Positions 1-10,901 of a DNA stretch of 64,000 bases are shown here, one piece after another. Positions within the stretch are counted from its first letter, which is position 1; every line of letters starts with the position of its first letter. Both the position numbers and the translations under genes were made by a program. The stretch spans positions 4,922,461 to 4,986,460 of the forward strand of contig NC_034014.1 of assembly GCF_000346465.2 (NCBI RefSeq), read 5' to 3'. The notes below the pieces were generated by a model, which saw nothing but the letters and a program-made list of their open reading frames with translations, was not told where the DNA came from and ran no database searches. This DNA is from Prunus persica (taxonomy: Eukaryota; Streptophyta; Magnoliopsida; Rosales; Rosaceae).

Positions 1-468
1 TATAAAATTAAAATGTGTAAACATATTTAGCAATTAAAGGCTTTTTCTCTCTGGAAAAAGAATAGTATTCCCATGTGACCTTTACAGAAGATTTGAATCA
101 TTGTTAGAGGAATATTGACCACAAAGCAGAATCAACTTCAGCTTAATAAAATTAGTAAAAGTACACATTAACGCAAACAAGTCCTTCAAAGAAATGGGTA
201 AATAAACAGGTGCACGTGCTTTAGACACAGGCGGTGCCTCTGCCTTGTATGGTCATCTTGTGGTGTGGGCTCTTATTTAGATACTAATGTTTATAAACGT
301 CGCCATTTTAGAGTTGAATTTTAGTATTCAATAGTTTTTCTTTTTAAAATCATTTGGGGAGAGATGGGTACCAACTTAAGATATCTTACACTATTGAGAA
401 GAGAAGCGCGCGTCATTAAATTAAGAGCTAGTTGATCGGAATTGAATCGTTTGAGTGGATATTTACAC

Positions 469-677
469 GGTAGTTAAATCAAAATTCAAATACCATATTT
501 ATCATCACACATGTCTTGAATTTAGATCAATCAATCAAGTCATTTAGTTGGATGGGTATGATTATATCTAGGTAGTTAAATCAAAATTCAACAAAATTCA
601 AATACCATGATGATCATGTCTTGAATTTAGATCAATGAATCAAATTATTTAGTTGCATGGGTATGATTATATCTAAG
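469..677. repeat. Tandem duplication, unit about 102 bp, two copies
   Basis: The unit starting with GGTAGTTAAATCAAAATTCA near 469 recurs near 571. Both copies run through a stretch ending in GGTATGATTATATCTA. The second copy has a short insertion and scattered substitutions, so the duplication is not very recent. Confidence 0.8.
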
Positions 678-1245
678 TAATAGTGTTTAACCACTCGATC
701 TAGGGAATTAATGACAAAACTGAATTGGTCAATCGAACCAAAGTTTTGATGATGGGTCAAAATAAAGTCACATGGTATGTTGTGGTTGGTATACAATGCA
801 CCTTTTAAACTTTTCTATAGAGTTTTTTTTATTTTTTTTGGTTTGTGATAAACGAAGTAATTTTTAAATTCTGGTTCATGATCATGTGGGTTTAAGAATA
901 TGAGCATTTGGGACATGAGAGAGCCCACATGCATACATGTGAGCCGCACAAGGGTGGCCAGGAGGACGTGGAACCATGGAAGGCGTGGACCCTGTCTACT
1001 ACACTCGAAAGAAAGCTGTGTGTGCATGAAAAAGACTTGTATGTCATGCAAATACTACGGTTTTGTTATTTTCATTCAATCATATTTTGTGATTTGAAAT
1101 TTTTATCATGCGCAGTGGAATATGATTGATTGAGATAACAAAACAGTGTTATTTCGGTGATATACAAATTTTTCTCGTGAGAAAGAGGTTTGAAAGAAAC
1201 AAAAGGGTCCTCACGTTTCACATTGTTGGCTTCATATATACCCCA

Positions 1246-1274
<29 letters not shown>
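1246..1274. repeat. (AAT)n microsatellite
   Basis: Roughly nine consecutive AAT units in noncoding sequence. Confidence 0.9.
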
Positions 1275-1277
<3 letters not shown>

Positions 1278-3435
1278 TTTTCCAAGAGACAAAAATGTCA
1301 GAAGGACGTTTGAAATCGCGCTGTATAATTTGTGTATTATTATTCTTGAGGCGGAATTGACATTCCTCAAGCAAGCAAAGCATCATCAGTCATAAATGGC
1401 TTCGGTTCTGTCCACAATTTCAATGGATACACACTTGCCTAAGCTATAAGCACACATAACATGACCGACTAAAAGTAGTGCCTTCTTGTTTAAGTATGTA
1501 TCTTGATCAGAGATATGCATAAATATAAGACAATTGTTTTGTTTTTTGGCATAAGACTCATAATTTGCAGAAGCACAACAGATTCAATATTAAGTATTTA
1601 TATTATTAATTGGTCATATTAAAATTTTGAAATATAAAATACATATTGAATTAGTTTTGTGGCATAATAGAAAGTAAAGGGACTATTTAAACGAAGAATT
1701 TAGTCAAAAAATCAAAATGCAACTCGTTGTCAAGTTCAGAGACCAATTGAATCGAAAACCATTTAATTTATGTACTGAGATTATTATGCATAGCTTTGGA
1801 TCCAACTTACAATAGGACTACGGCTTGGGTCCATTGCTTTGATGTCACTGCTAGAAATGGACCCAATAAAAACCCACTAAGAGATGCTGCAGGCTGTACG
1901 TACTTGACTAGGCCCCAACCCCCTCTTCCATATTGTCCTTTATATTTTTGGTATGCTATCCATTTTGTCCTTCTTTCTCGCTTCACTTATTAGTATTCAA
2001 ACGTTCTTGTTGGCGGTGTTGTTGGGTTAGATTTGAATAAACCATCATCCATGTTGGCTGGAATGGTACGTTTGTAGGGATAGGGAGCGCCAGCTTTGCA
2101 GATAAGTTATCTCTAATCGCTTTCAGCAAGAAGATGGTACGTACATATATGTAGGTTGCTTTGATAGTTGGATAATTGGATCCTAGTGTGTAGTTGTGCT
2201 CGTCTAATCCTCAACTACTGCCCCAAAGTTCTCTAATATTGAAGTTCAAGTAACAAGCACATGAAGGAACTTAAGTCAAAGTGACATGTAGACATTTAGA
2301 GTAATTTTGTGGCAAAGTATGATATAAAATTAAATTGACTTAGTCCTCACTCACTGCCATAAGCATGAACATTTAGATAATAATGCATATGTTTGTCTAG
2401 CAGCATCTATCTGATTCTTGAAGGCGAATGAGTATGACTACATAATCCAAAGTTGAAGCTTGAAGTTAACAACAAGATTTGAGAGGAAAACAATATTTAA
2501 TCTATTACAATTAACTAACGAAAGATTCAAAATGCTGTCAATGGCAGCAATGCCAATTAAGCTTGTTTCTTTATTCTTTTCCACAACGCAGGCCAAAGAA
2601 TTCATAGACAGTTGGAACTTGGGCATTGCTGTAAAAAGTTATTCCCATGCACAAACTCCTTATTGCTTAATAAGGTATCAACTTTTGAAGAACTCCTTAT
2701 ATACTAAGCTGAATATCAACTTTTGAAGAACTCCTTCAACTTTAAGTAGTGTAAGATAGCATCAAAGTAAGTCAAGTGCATATATCCATCTAAATAAGAA
2801 TGTTTTGCGGCCAAAAAATGATGAAGAGGGAACTTATATTATTAATTGTACATTAGACAATCACTCGATTCAAAAGATTAAACTATTAGAGAATAAGTCA
2901 ACTATGTGTATCAAACTAACACTCTTGCAAAACAACAAAGAAGTTGGAAACAAGGATCGAACTCAACACCACTTGTAAACAAGACTATGGTATCATGTTA
3001 GACACTCGCTCTAAAATTTTAAGCTATCAAGAAATGAGCCAACAATGTATATCAACCTTAGACTGACCACTTAAAAACATAGATATAAAAGGGCTATAAT
3101 TGCTTCAAAGAAAGTGATTGGCTAGTACCATCCATTGCATATCCTTATACTGATAATAAATAAATTTAAAAAAAATAAAAAAAAACATAAAGTCAGTTTT
3201 CACCTTCTGTAAAAGTGAAGGCTCAACTAGCTTCCTACTAGTCCGAGGTACACCAATTAATGCTTCTGTTTGAGATGATGAAAAGTTACTCTGTTTTCTT
3301 TAGCAAAAGTTGTTATTTTCCTTCCAACCAAGCCAGAAAACAGCATTTTAGCGCTTAGAAAACGTGTTGCAATTGGATCACAAAATTAATGATCTGCTGT
3401 AATTTGGTCATTCAAAGCTTTCACAAGTAATAATA

Positions 3436-3437
3436 CA

Positions 3438-3477
<40 letters not shown>
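3436..3477. repeat. (AC)n(AT)n compound microsatellite
   Basis: An AC run passes directly into an AT run in noncoding sequence. Confidence 0.9.
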
Positions 3478-3884
3478 TATTATTATTAAGCATATGTCAT
3501 GAATCCACATACGACAGGACAGACTTAAAACTAAAAGCTGATTCCGATGTAAAACATAAAATATCAGATTCCTGACATTCTTGGGTAACCCGGCCCATTA
3601 TCAATAAAGAGCAAAGAGAATCAAACAAACATCAGAGCTCCAATTCCTAAACTACAGAAGAATATATGATAACAGCAAAATGATAAGCCTCAATTTGACA
3701 AAAATAAGGATTAAAAAAAAGACAGTGAAGTATATATGAAGTCGGTCGGTTAAGAAAAATTTGTAAACAAAAACCATGGATTTCATGCATAATTAACCTT
3801 AATCCCTCAAGAGAATAAAAGCTGAAGAGAATGACAATCATCGAAATATATATATATGAAGCAGTATTTATCATAAAATATTAC

Positions 3885-3937
3885 CTTGGCCTCTTGCATT
3901 TCTGGTGGCCAATCAGAAGATCCATCAGGTGCTCTGA
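3885..3937 (-). other. Possible downstream exon of the MIR172 primary transcript or of an unknown gene
   Basis: On the minus strand a 53-nt block lies between an acceptor-like ACAG and a donor-like AAG/GTAATA. One frame is open and reads like real peptide (ending GSSDWPPEMQEAK). I do not recognise the peptide. The block is on the same strand as MIR172 and about 450 bp downstream of it. Plant MIR172 primary transcripts are often spliced, so a noncoding exon is possible, as is the relic of an unrelated gene. The acceptor lacks a strong pyrimidine tract. Confidence 0.3.
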
Positions 3938-4369
3938 CTGTTTTTGGGTGGTGTTAAAATGCATAGAAAATTAATACATACAGCAAATAACTGAGCAAAG
4001 ATGGTGCTTTGTTGGGTCATATCATCTCATGTAATACCAGTCTTTTGAATCAAGGTAGCACTAGCACCACTTAAGCAATAAGGGCTAAAGTAAACAACCT
4101 ATAACAATAAGGGTAATATTCTCTTACCAAACTTATATATTGCCGACGAGATGCTTGATGTCAGATTGTGAATCTGAATATACGACTGAAGTAAGAATCA
4201 ACATGATGATGAATGGTCATTATCTATAGTTCAGCAAGACAACAAAAAATGAGATCATCAAAATTCATATTCAAATTGAAATTGAAAGAACCGCAGAAAT
4301 CATATCTTCTTCAAGAAGGGGCAACCTGTCATGTTTGAATCGGAGAATTGGCGCCGGTTCCAAATAGTC

Positions 4370-4560
4370 ATGTACTTGCTGATGCAGCATCATCAAGATT
4401 CCCACTTCAAAGTTCAAAGGAACTACCTTTCGAGTACTAAAGGAAGTTCGAGTACAAAAATCAATTGGTGGTGTTAGTAGTACCAATTAACTCGATCGAT
4501 AAAGGTAGACCCCTCACTAAAGTATGTGAATCTTGATGATGCCGCACCTGCGAATACCGA
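4370..4560 (-). ncRNA. MIR172: MIR172 microRNA precursor (miR172e-type mature sequence)
   Basis: On the minus strand the 3' arm (4402 down to 4382) carries a miR172 mature sequence: a leading G followed by GAATCTTGATGATGCTGCAT. The 5' arm (4545 down to 4525) carries the partner GCGGCATCATCAAGATTCAC plus A. The arms pair over about 19 contiguous positions with a single G:U wobble, across a loop region of about 120 nt. The 5'-star/3'-mature arrangement is typical of MIR172. miR172 represses AP2/TOE-type transcription factors and so promotes the adult phase, flowering and floral organ identity. A TATA box lies about 570 bp upstream at 5111-5120 and a telomere-like motif at 4627-4642. The arm identity is seen directly; expression and transcript structure are inferred. 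Confidence 0.93.
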
Positions 4561-4626
4561 CTCACTACTGACTGATGATCATGACGGTCTTGAGATCTCC
4601 CCATGCAAATTTGCAGATAAAAGCAG

Positions 4627-4642
4627 AAACCCTAACCCTAAA
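4627..4642 (-). promoter_or_regulatory. Double telo-box motif in the MIR172 upstream/leader region
   Basis: AAACCCTAACCCTAAA lies between the putative TATA box and the hairpin. Telo-boxes are known plant motifs in promoters and leaders of growth-related genes and in Polycomb response elements. A role here is inference. Confidence 0.5.
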
Positions 4643-5110
4643 GGGAAGACAATTAACCCATGGATGAAGTACTAGCTAGACTCTATAAAGTTGGAGGAAA
4701 AGCGAAAAAGAACCAACCCATCTTATGAATATCATTATAGGAACTACAGAAGCTAATTAAGACCCATCCACCTGATTTAACAGAAAAAAAATCAGAAGAG
4801 GAAAATTATTTCAAAAACTACAAGATATCTATAAAGAAGGCCATCAGAGCCACTTAGCTTGTGTGGATCACAGCAAACCAATAAGAATTGATAGCAAGAT
4901 CTTTGACGAGTCCCATCTAAGGGGAAGAGAAAACATGCCTATGGTTGAAGAGTAGAAAGAGAGAGCAATCAAAGATGCAGTTGCAGAAGAACATCCTAAT
5001 TTATCAAGACCAGAATGACAACTCCTGAGAGAAGTACACAGGAGACCTAGCTAGCTAGGCCACTGATACTTACAGGCATCCATCCCATATAAGGAGAAAC
5101 TAAGTAGCTA

Positions 5111-5120
5111 TCTTTTTATA
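5111..5120 (-). promoter_or_regulatory. Putative TATA box of MIR172
   Basis: On the minus strand the sequence reads TATAAAAAGA. A start about 30 bp downstream would give a leader of about 540 nt before the hairpin, which is normal for plant pri-miRNAs. Confidence 0.55.
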
Positions 5121-5374
5121 CTAAAAGATTTCGCTCCATTCTATCTATACAAAGCCAGATCCTCAGGCTTTTTTCATGTGGGAGGAATGGACATGCCTGA
5201 CCCCAGATCGCATAAGCTTCCCAACTTTTCATGTTACACCACAGCCACCTAATATAATTTAGGAGAGGACCTTTGGCTCAAGAAAGTCACTAATTACGGG
5301 TAAATTAGTCCTCTAATAAGGAAGCCTTTTATTTTATTTTTCTATTCCTTTTCTTTTGGGGTTGGGAAAACCTC

Positions 5375-5640
5375 ATTCTAGAGGTGTTTGAATTTTCTCT
5401 ATTAGGATCTGCTTGACTTCTCCTCTCCACATGCCACATCATTTAAATTTCATCCAAGGGCCTTGAGAGCTAACACATCACAATTTTTTATTTTAAAAAA
5501 ATATATATATATATTATATATATTTACCAGTTGCCGAAATAGGGTATGATGTGGCAAGTTGAGAGGAGGAGTCAAGTAAATCCTAGAAGAGAAAGTTTAA
5601 GCAAAAGATCCAAATTGTTTGGAACCATTCTAAAGTAGGG
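5375..5640. mobile_element. Inverted-repeat element (MITE-like)
   Basis: A left arm near 5375-5445 (ending TGCCACATCAT) is mirrored by a right arm near 5547-5640 (starting ATGATGTGGCA). The arms are about 70 bp and imperfect, with a TA-rich centre. No coding capacity. I could not define a clear target duplication. Confidence 0.55.
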
Positions 5641-5649
5641 TATGATGAA

Positions 5650-8385
5650 CAGAAGTATTCATTATTCGGAGTATCAATTAAAAACTTTCATGGAATAAAA
5701 ATCAAACAAATTACAAAAACATTAATAATTTTGATTATCATAATCATCATTTATTTTAGATTAGTAAAAAAGCCATATGCGACGATAATTAGATGATTAA
5801 ATAGTTTTGGATTTTATTGATTTTGTAGTGAAAACTATTGAAATCGAACCGAAAAACTAAGTGCGTATTTGTTAATCATTGCAGTTTTTAGTTTTTATTT
5901 TTTTAAAAAAAGAAAGACATGTTTTTTTTTGGTAACTATATTAATTGTCAAATGAAAAAGAAAATTGAGAATTGTTTTAAAAAGAAAAGAAAAGAAAGTT
6001 TCATGTGATTTACAAACAAGCTATTAAATGTGTCTTGACCCACCCAGTGCCAGTTTGGACCCGACCATGTAATTGACTGGCCCGATCGATGATGGTCATA
6101 GCTGACCCGGTGATTGCTAGACCCAACCATGTTATCGGTAGGCTGAATCGGTGATGACTAGAGTCAACTCAGTGACGGTTGGATAAACCTATAATTTATC
6201 ATAGTCCTAATCCATATAACATATGTACATTAAGTAATGATGTCGTGCAATCTAGCAAAGCCTCGGAGGCAGTTGCAATCCAATATACAATTCCTTGTGT
6301 TCTGCTTTATTACATTGATTATGCAAAATAACACAAGGCACTATCAGTCCAACTAGAGAAAAAGAATCGCGCGGCTGCTTTAACTTTGATATATGGGCAA
6401 GTGCCATGTGACATACTCATCTTTTATAGTACAACAAATCATCATGATTGTAATTTGCAAGCAGGCTAATTGTAATTGTACGGGTAATAGTAATAGACAG
6501 TGCCACGTGCGGTCACGTGTAAAGGCACCGCTCCACAAATCGGAAGTGATGGCCGGTATTTGCTAAGTCTATATTAATCAACAATCAATGGAAACGAACC
6601 ACCTTAACTTGCGTTTGAGAATTATTTTATATATATATTAATAATTCGATGGAGGGCTCAATCATGTTCAACTCACGTGAATGTAAGAACGACACATATT
6701 TATAGTGAGTTCGATAACTAATTGTGACTAACCCTTTATATTGTTGTAGCTTTGTAATAAGTAAGTTATCCCAAGTATAAAAATAACTTATGTGTTATTG
6801 TTTATCAAACGAAAACCTATGCGTAATGCTCTTTTATGTACTTAAGTTGAAGACAATATAACTTGAAACTAAAAGATATCAGAAAATGACAAAATAATTG
6901 GGTTCTTTTTATCTAATCAATAATTAAGCCTACTTTTAAGATTAGTGCACTCATAAAGAACAAAAATAAAAAGAAGGATAACAGTTAATGGGAATATGAC
7001 GCGTAGTGGTAACTTTTTAGAATCATATTTTCTGTTCAACTTTTAAAGTCATATTAAACTTTGAAAGAAATCTTTTTAGTATCATATAATAAAAAATATT
7101 ATTATTAATTCATAGATTCCGCCGCGCCCAGTGAGCTTAGTGCGTAAGAGGATTATACCTTTGGCCTTTTGGCTTGTATTGCTGCCCTTATCTGTCAAGG
7201 AAGCATTTTTACTTTAAATATTAAATCGTCTTATCCATCAACAACAACGTTTAGCTTAAAATATTAGTGTCAATCGGGTTAGTCTAATGAAAAAAGGAAT
7301 TTAATTTACAAATCAGTGGTCTATAATTCGAATTCTCATGACACATGTATGTTATTGATGAAGGTACGCATATCTATGATTCTATCATATTTTTATCTTT
7401 TTATTTTTTAATGGAGAAGAGATGCTATATGTTTAAGAATATAAAATCTGACATCGAAAACTTGACTACAATAAGCTATAACTTATAATAAGGAGTTCCA
7501 TTCATTATAACATCGAGATTTTTTGTGATATAACCTCGCACCTTCTGAGCTTTATAAATGGTTAAATTAAAAACAATATTGGTGCCATTATTAGTGGGTC
7601 ACATGCCCTCATCTTTTAGAAATTTAACATAATAAAATACGTTGCCGTCTTTACCACCTAATTTTTTTGCTTTTGATTTATCTGCTATGGATTGGGGCAT
7701 TGATTTTGGGAGTCTTGTTCGATCACGCTCTAAACATGAATCTTTTAATTAAATACAGGAAGCATCGTGATCCAGAGATTTAACTAGCTATGCTATGGAT
7801 GGGACGCTTAACTAGCTAGATGTTTAACTTTGGGACAATCGTACGTTAATTTCCATTGTGATTCTTCGGTTCGCTTCAAATCAAGAGCCGCACCGAGGAG
7901 AGTTGAGTGGGAAAATCAACTCCCTTCAAAAGAGACGGGCACATAGACAACTGCCGTATTTTATTTCTACCATAAATTTCTAATATTTGATTTTTTTTAA
8001 ATTAGCCCCGGCCCAATTAGCAAATATTGGAATGGTAAAGCCCAACTTGGTTTTGGATTAGTGGACTGCATGCTCCGGCTAATTACATTCAAAAAGTCCA
8101 AACTTCAAACTACAAATCAAAGCCGAGAGTATGTCGTGTGTATGTTAGCTATGTTTGCGGCAGAGCAGTTCCTTCTCTGGAAGACGATGAAGATGGACTG
8201 TGCACATGATGTCGATATCATTATCCATAACCAAAGTACAAACCCTACGCTTCAAGTTCAAGTGTACAAGAAGACACAGCCCAAAACAGAGTAGTTATGT
8301 TACATTAAAATTTACAAATAACCGCTTATCTTGTCCCAAACAAAACATGTCAATCAGGAAACACCTAGGAATTAATTTAATTTGA
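5650..8385. other. Spacer, no gene recognised
   Basis: AT-rich noncoding sequence. It contains a degenerate minisatellite near 6038-6184 and CACGTG-type motifs near 6500. Short frames near 8061-8300 lack recognisable domains. Confidence 0.5.
6038..6184. repeat. Degenerate minisatellite, unit about 20-24 bp
   Basis: Diverged units around the words ACCCGGTGATTG, CCAACCATG and TCGGTGATGA repeat through this stretch. Coding by the open frame on the minus strand is unlikely, because it is simply the translation of the repeat. Confidence 0.45.
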
Positions 8386-8616
8386 TTAATCCAAAGCTTG
8401 GCGTGTTGGAGTTACTGCAAACATCAGCTCAAGCTCAGGAGGGTTGAAATACCCGTTCTTCGGCGGCTGCGGCTTCTTCTTCCCCGCCCAATACGCCTTC
8501 TTTTTCGGTGCGGGAGGCGGCGCCACCGACTCCGGTATCCGAAACTCGCAGCGTTTCGGCGTACAGCAACCATCGTTTTCTTCTTTAATCTCCATCATCA
8601 TCATGTTCATCACCAT
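8386..8616 (-). CDS. SMR: SIAMESE-related (SMR) cyclin-dependent kinase inhibitor
   Basis: A single-exon 76-aa protein that likely binds CDK-cyclin complexes in the nucleus and restrains mitosis, promoting endoreduplication or stress arrest. Visible family motifs in order: TPKRCEFRIPE (19-29), a proline block followed by lysines, PPPAPKKK (33-40), and a C-terminal GYFNPPELELMF (55-66) typical of the SMR4/SMR8 branch. The frame extends upstream to an ATG at 8760, but that extension overlaps the putative TATA box (8714-8723) and is not conserved-looking, so I chose the ATG at 8616. Several Met codons cluster at the start, so initiation could be a few residues further in. The small basic/proline-rich form and motifs make the family call firm; the exact orthologue is open. 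Confidence 0.85.
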   Translation of the reverse strand: MVMNMMMMEIKEENDGCCTPKRCEFRIPESVAPPPAPKKKAYWAGKKKPQPPKNGYFNPPELELMFAVTPTRQALD

Positions 8617-8713
8617 CTTCACCAAATCTCGAACAGCAACAACAAAAATAATAAAAAGAAATTTAGTCGGTTTCAAGGCCGGCCTGCAGTAAACTGAAGA
8701 TGTGGGAAACAGA

Positions 8714-8723
8714 GGATTTATAG
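8714..8723 (-). promoter_or_regulatory. TATA box of the SMR gene
   Basis: The minus strand reads CTATAAATCC about 100 bp upstream of the chosen ATG, giving a leader of about 70 nt. Confidence 0.65.
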
Positions 8724-8760
8724 GGCTTTGTTTTTGAAGTGGCGGGAGACTTGGTGGCAC

Positions 8761-9477
8761 AGAGTGGCTTCTTCTGGAAGCACTGTTTTAGTAAAGCTTG
8801 TTCTGGAAGTCGCTACTTGCTACTCGGTCGTTTAGGTGCCGCTTTTAAATTGAACTTGTTGTGGCAGCCCCAGGGACAGCTGCGACATCTACGTGTCGCG
8901 AATTCGAAGAGCGTGGCAGTGACACGTGGCTCCATTACGACCGTGCGTAATGCGCTCTTTTGGGTTTTTTAATGCAAGGCTCGAAATGTAGGTCGGTGTT
9001 GGAAAGCGCGGGAAACTATATTGTAGACCTAAAACGATATTGGGCGCACGAGAAGTAGTTGGAGGCCCAATTAGTTTTTGGGTTTTGGGCTTGTCCTGAA
9101 GTCTAGCAGTTGGTTTTTGTGTTTCATGCAAGAGCTTCTATACAGTAACAATCAAGGATTGCCTACTCAATCAACATTATACACACCTTAAGAAGCCAAC
9201 GGAGTGTAACCTACTCGAATTTCCATGACATCTTGGTAGTGTGAGTGTGTATGAGAAACCTCATTTCCTCCTTGCAGTTTAGACCATCGTCTATTATAAA
9301 AACACACTGGTAAAGAAAAAGTACAAGCACAAGCAATGCCACATATTAAGCGAGAGCATTGTCTTTCAAATCGTTATATATTTATGTGCATCTCTTTGTC
9401 CATCCCGTTGTGATTAGGGAATTTTCAACATACACATGTCATAATCAAAATTGTTGATTCGAAATCATATATATATA
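8761..9477. other. SMR promoter and spacer with SINE-like fragment
   Basis: No gene seen. GC-richer near the SMR gene (ACGTG motifs near 8890 and 8922). It contains a SINE-related fragment near 9200-9306, which shares with the copy at 20475-20621 the words CATGACA, GAGAAA, TTTCCTC/CTTCCTC and GACCATCG/AACTATCG. Confidence 0.5.
9200..9306 (+). repeat. Diverged tRNA-type SINE, 3' part
   Basis: Its 3' portion parallels the SINE in the CYP707A intron (20475-20621): a box-B-like CTCGAATTTCC, then CATGACATCTTGGTAGTGTG and a tail ending in an A-rich run. The 5' tRNA-like part is poorly preserved. Confidence 0.5.
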
Positions 9478-9684
9478 TACACCACCAGGGGCGGATCCAC
9501 AGAGGAGCAAGGGTGGTCAATTGACCCCTGCAACCTCTGAAATCCTCCATTAGAGCCGCCCAAATTGACCCTCGCAAGGTGCTCGATGAAATGCCCCAAT
9601 GGGGCAAACTCTTGTGCTGCTGTGCAGCTGTGGAGAGCTTGCGCACAGCGCGCATCCTTTTTTTTTTTGTTTGGTCGACGTCAA

Positions 9685-9850
9685 AACGACGTCGTTTCAT
9701 TTAAGTGGTTTTTTTTTTTTTTTTGCGCCCTCGACGTCGAAACGACGTCGTTGCACTTAAGGTTTTTTTTTTTGCTCGCTATTCTTCAAAACGACGTCGT
9801 TTCACTTATACTTTTTTATTTTAATAACACCTGGCCAAAACGACGTCGTT
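9685..9850. repeat. Four copies of the palindrome AACGACGTCGTT near the left end of the hAT element
   Basis: Exact 12-bp palindromes start at 9685, 9741, 9790 and 9839, with spacings of 56, 49 and 49 bp, separated by T-rich tracts. hAT elements commonly carry subterminal repeats bound by their transposase. Two further GACGTC cores lie at 9676 and 9732. Confidence 0.9.
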
Positions 9851-10140
9851 TTGGCACAGGTTAAAAAAAAAAAAACAAAACAGCAGCAGCAGCCCGATAC
9901 CCATCAGTTTCAAAACCCATTTCTTCTTCTCAATATCAAATTCTCTAACCTAAATTCCAACCCCAACTAAAACAACCAACCTCCAATCCAATTCAATGGT
10001 GGCTTTCCCTCCCCCCTCACAAATCAGTCGGTGGAGGCAGTAAAGTGGCGTCGGCGGTGGGCACTGGGCAGCAGAAAATTGAATAAGTGCCTCCAAAATT
10101 CAATTTGATTTCAAAGGTGGATTTATCCCTCAAATTTGAG

Positions 10141-10690
10141 AGTATGTTATCCTATTTTCTTTATGCTTTAATTAATTAGTAAAGATTCTTATATGTTAGT
10201 GTTTTTTGATTAGTTGTTGTTTTTTGTTGTTGAGATTTTATTTTAGTTTGTTAGTTTGAATAAACTAGGGCTTTTATGTTAGTTTGAATAAATTAGAGGT
10301 TTTGGTTTTGGTTAGTTAGTTTGAATAAATTAGAGTTTTATTTTTATGTTAGATTATATGATTATCTTGGTTAGTTTCAATTAATTAGGGGTTTTGATTT
10401 TGGTTAGTTAGTTTGAAAGTATGTTATCCTATTTTCTTTATGCTTTAATTAATTAGTAAAGATTCTTATATGTTAGTGTTTTTCTTGATTAGTTGTTGTT
10501 AAGATTTTATTTTAGTTTGTTAGTTTGAATTAACTAGGGCTTTTATGTTAGTTTGAATAAATTAGAGGTTTTGGCTAGTTAGTTTGAATAAATTAGGGTT
10601 TTATTTTTATGTTAGATTATATGATTATCTTGGTTAGTTTCAATTAATTAGGGGTTTTGATTTTGGTTAGTTAGTTTGAATAAATTAGGA
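10141..10690. repeat. Internal tandem duplication (unit about 277 bp) in the hAT element
   Basis: The segment beginning AGTATGTTATCCTATTTTCT at 10141 recurs at 10418. Each unit itself is built from degenerate copies of a word like TTAGTTTGAATAAATTAG, which continues to about 10790. It forms the AT-rich leader before the transposase. Confidence 0.85.
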
Positions 10691-10901
10691 TTTTACTTTT
10701 ATGTAAGATTATATCTCTTGGTTAGTTTGAATAAATTAAGGGCTTCTAGTTTTGGTTAGTTTGTTTGAATAAATTAGTGTTTTATGTTAGATAATAATTG
10801 GTAAATTTGATTAGTTGTTGGATTTTATTTTGGTTAGTTTGCATAAGTTATGGCTTTTTAATATTGTTGATGTTTGATTGGTTATTTCTACCAATACAGT
10901 T

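Larger units (their letters stand above)
1..3884. other. AT-rich spacer, no gene recognised
   Basis: I see no coding exon with recognisable domains here; the open frames are short and unlike known proteins. The stretch holds a tandem duplication near 469-677, an AAT microsatellite at 1246-1274 and an AC/AT microsatellite near 3436-3477. It may include the 3' part or flank of the minus-strand MIR172 transcript. Confidence 0.5.

Noticed and set aside
7262..7380. Possible further SINE copy (TTAGTCTAATG, ATTCGAATTCTCATGACACA)
   Set aside because: Only short matches to the SINE at 20475; no tail or target duplication could be defined.
8617..8760. Longer SMR protein starting at 8760 (124 residues)
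   Set aside because: The extension overlaps the likely TATA box and lacks family similarity; the ATG at 8616 fits the usual SMR length.
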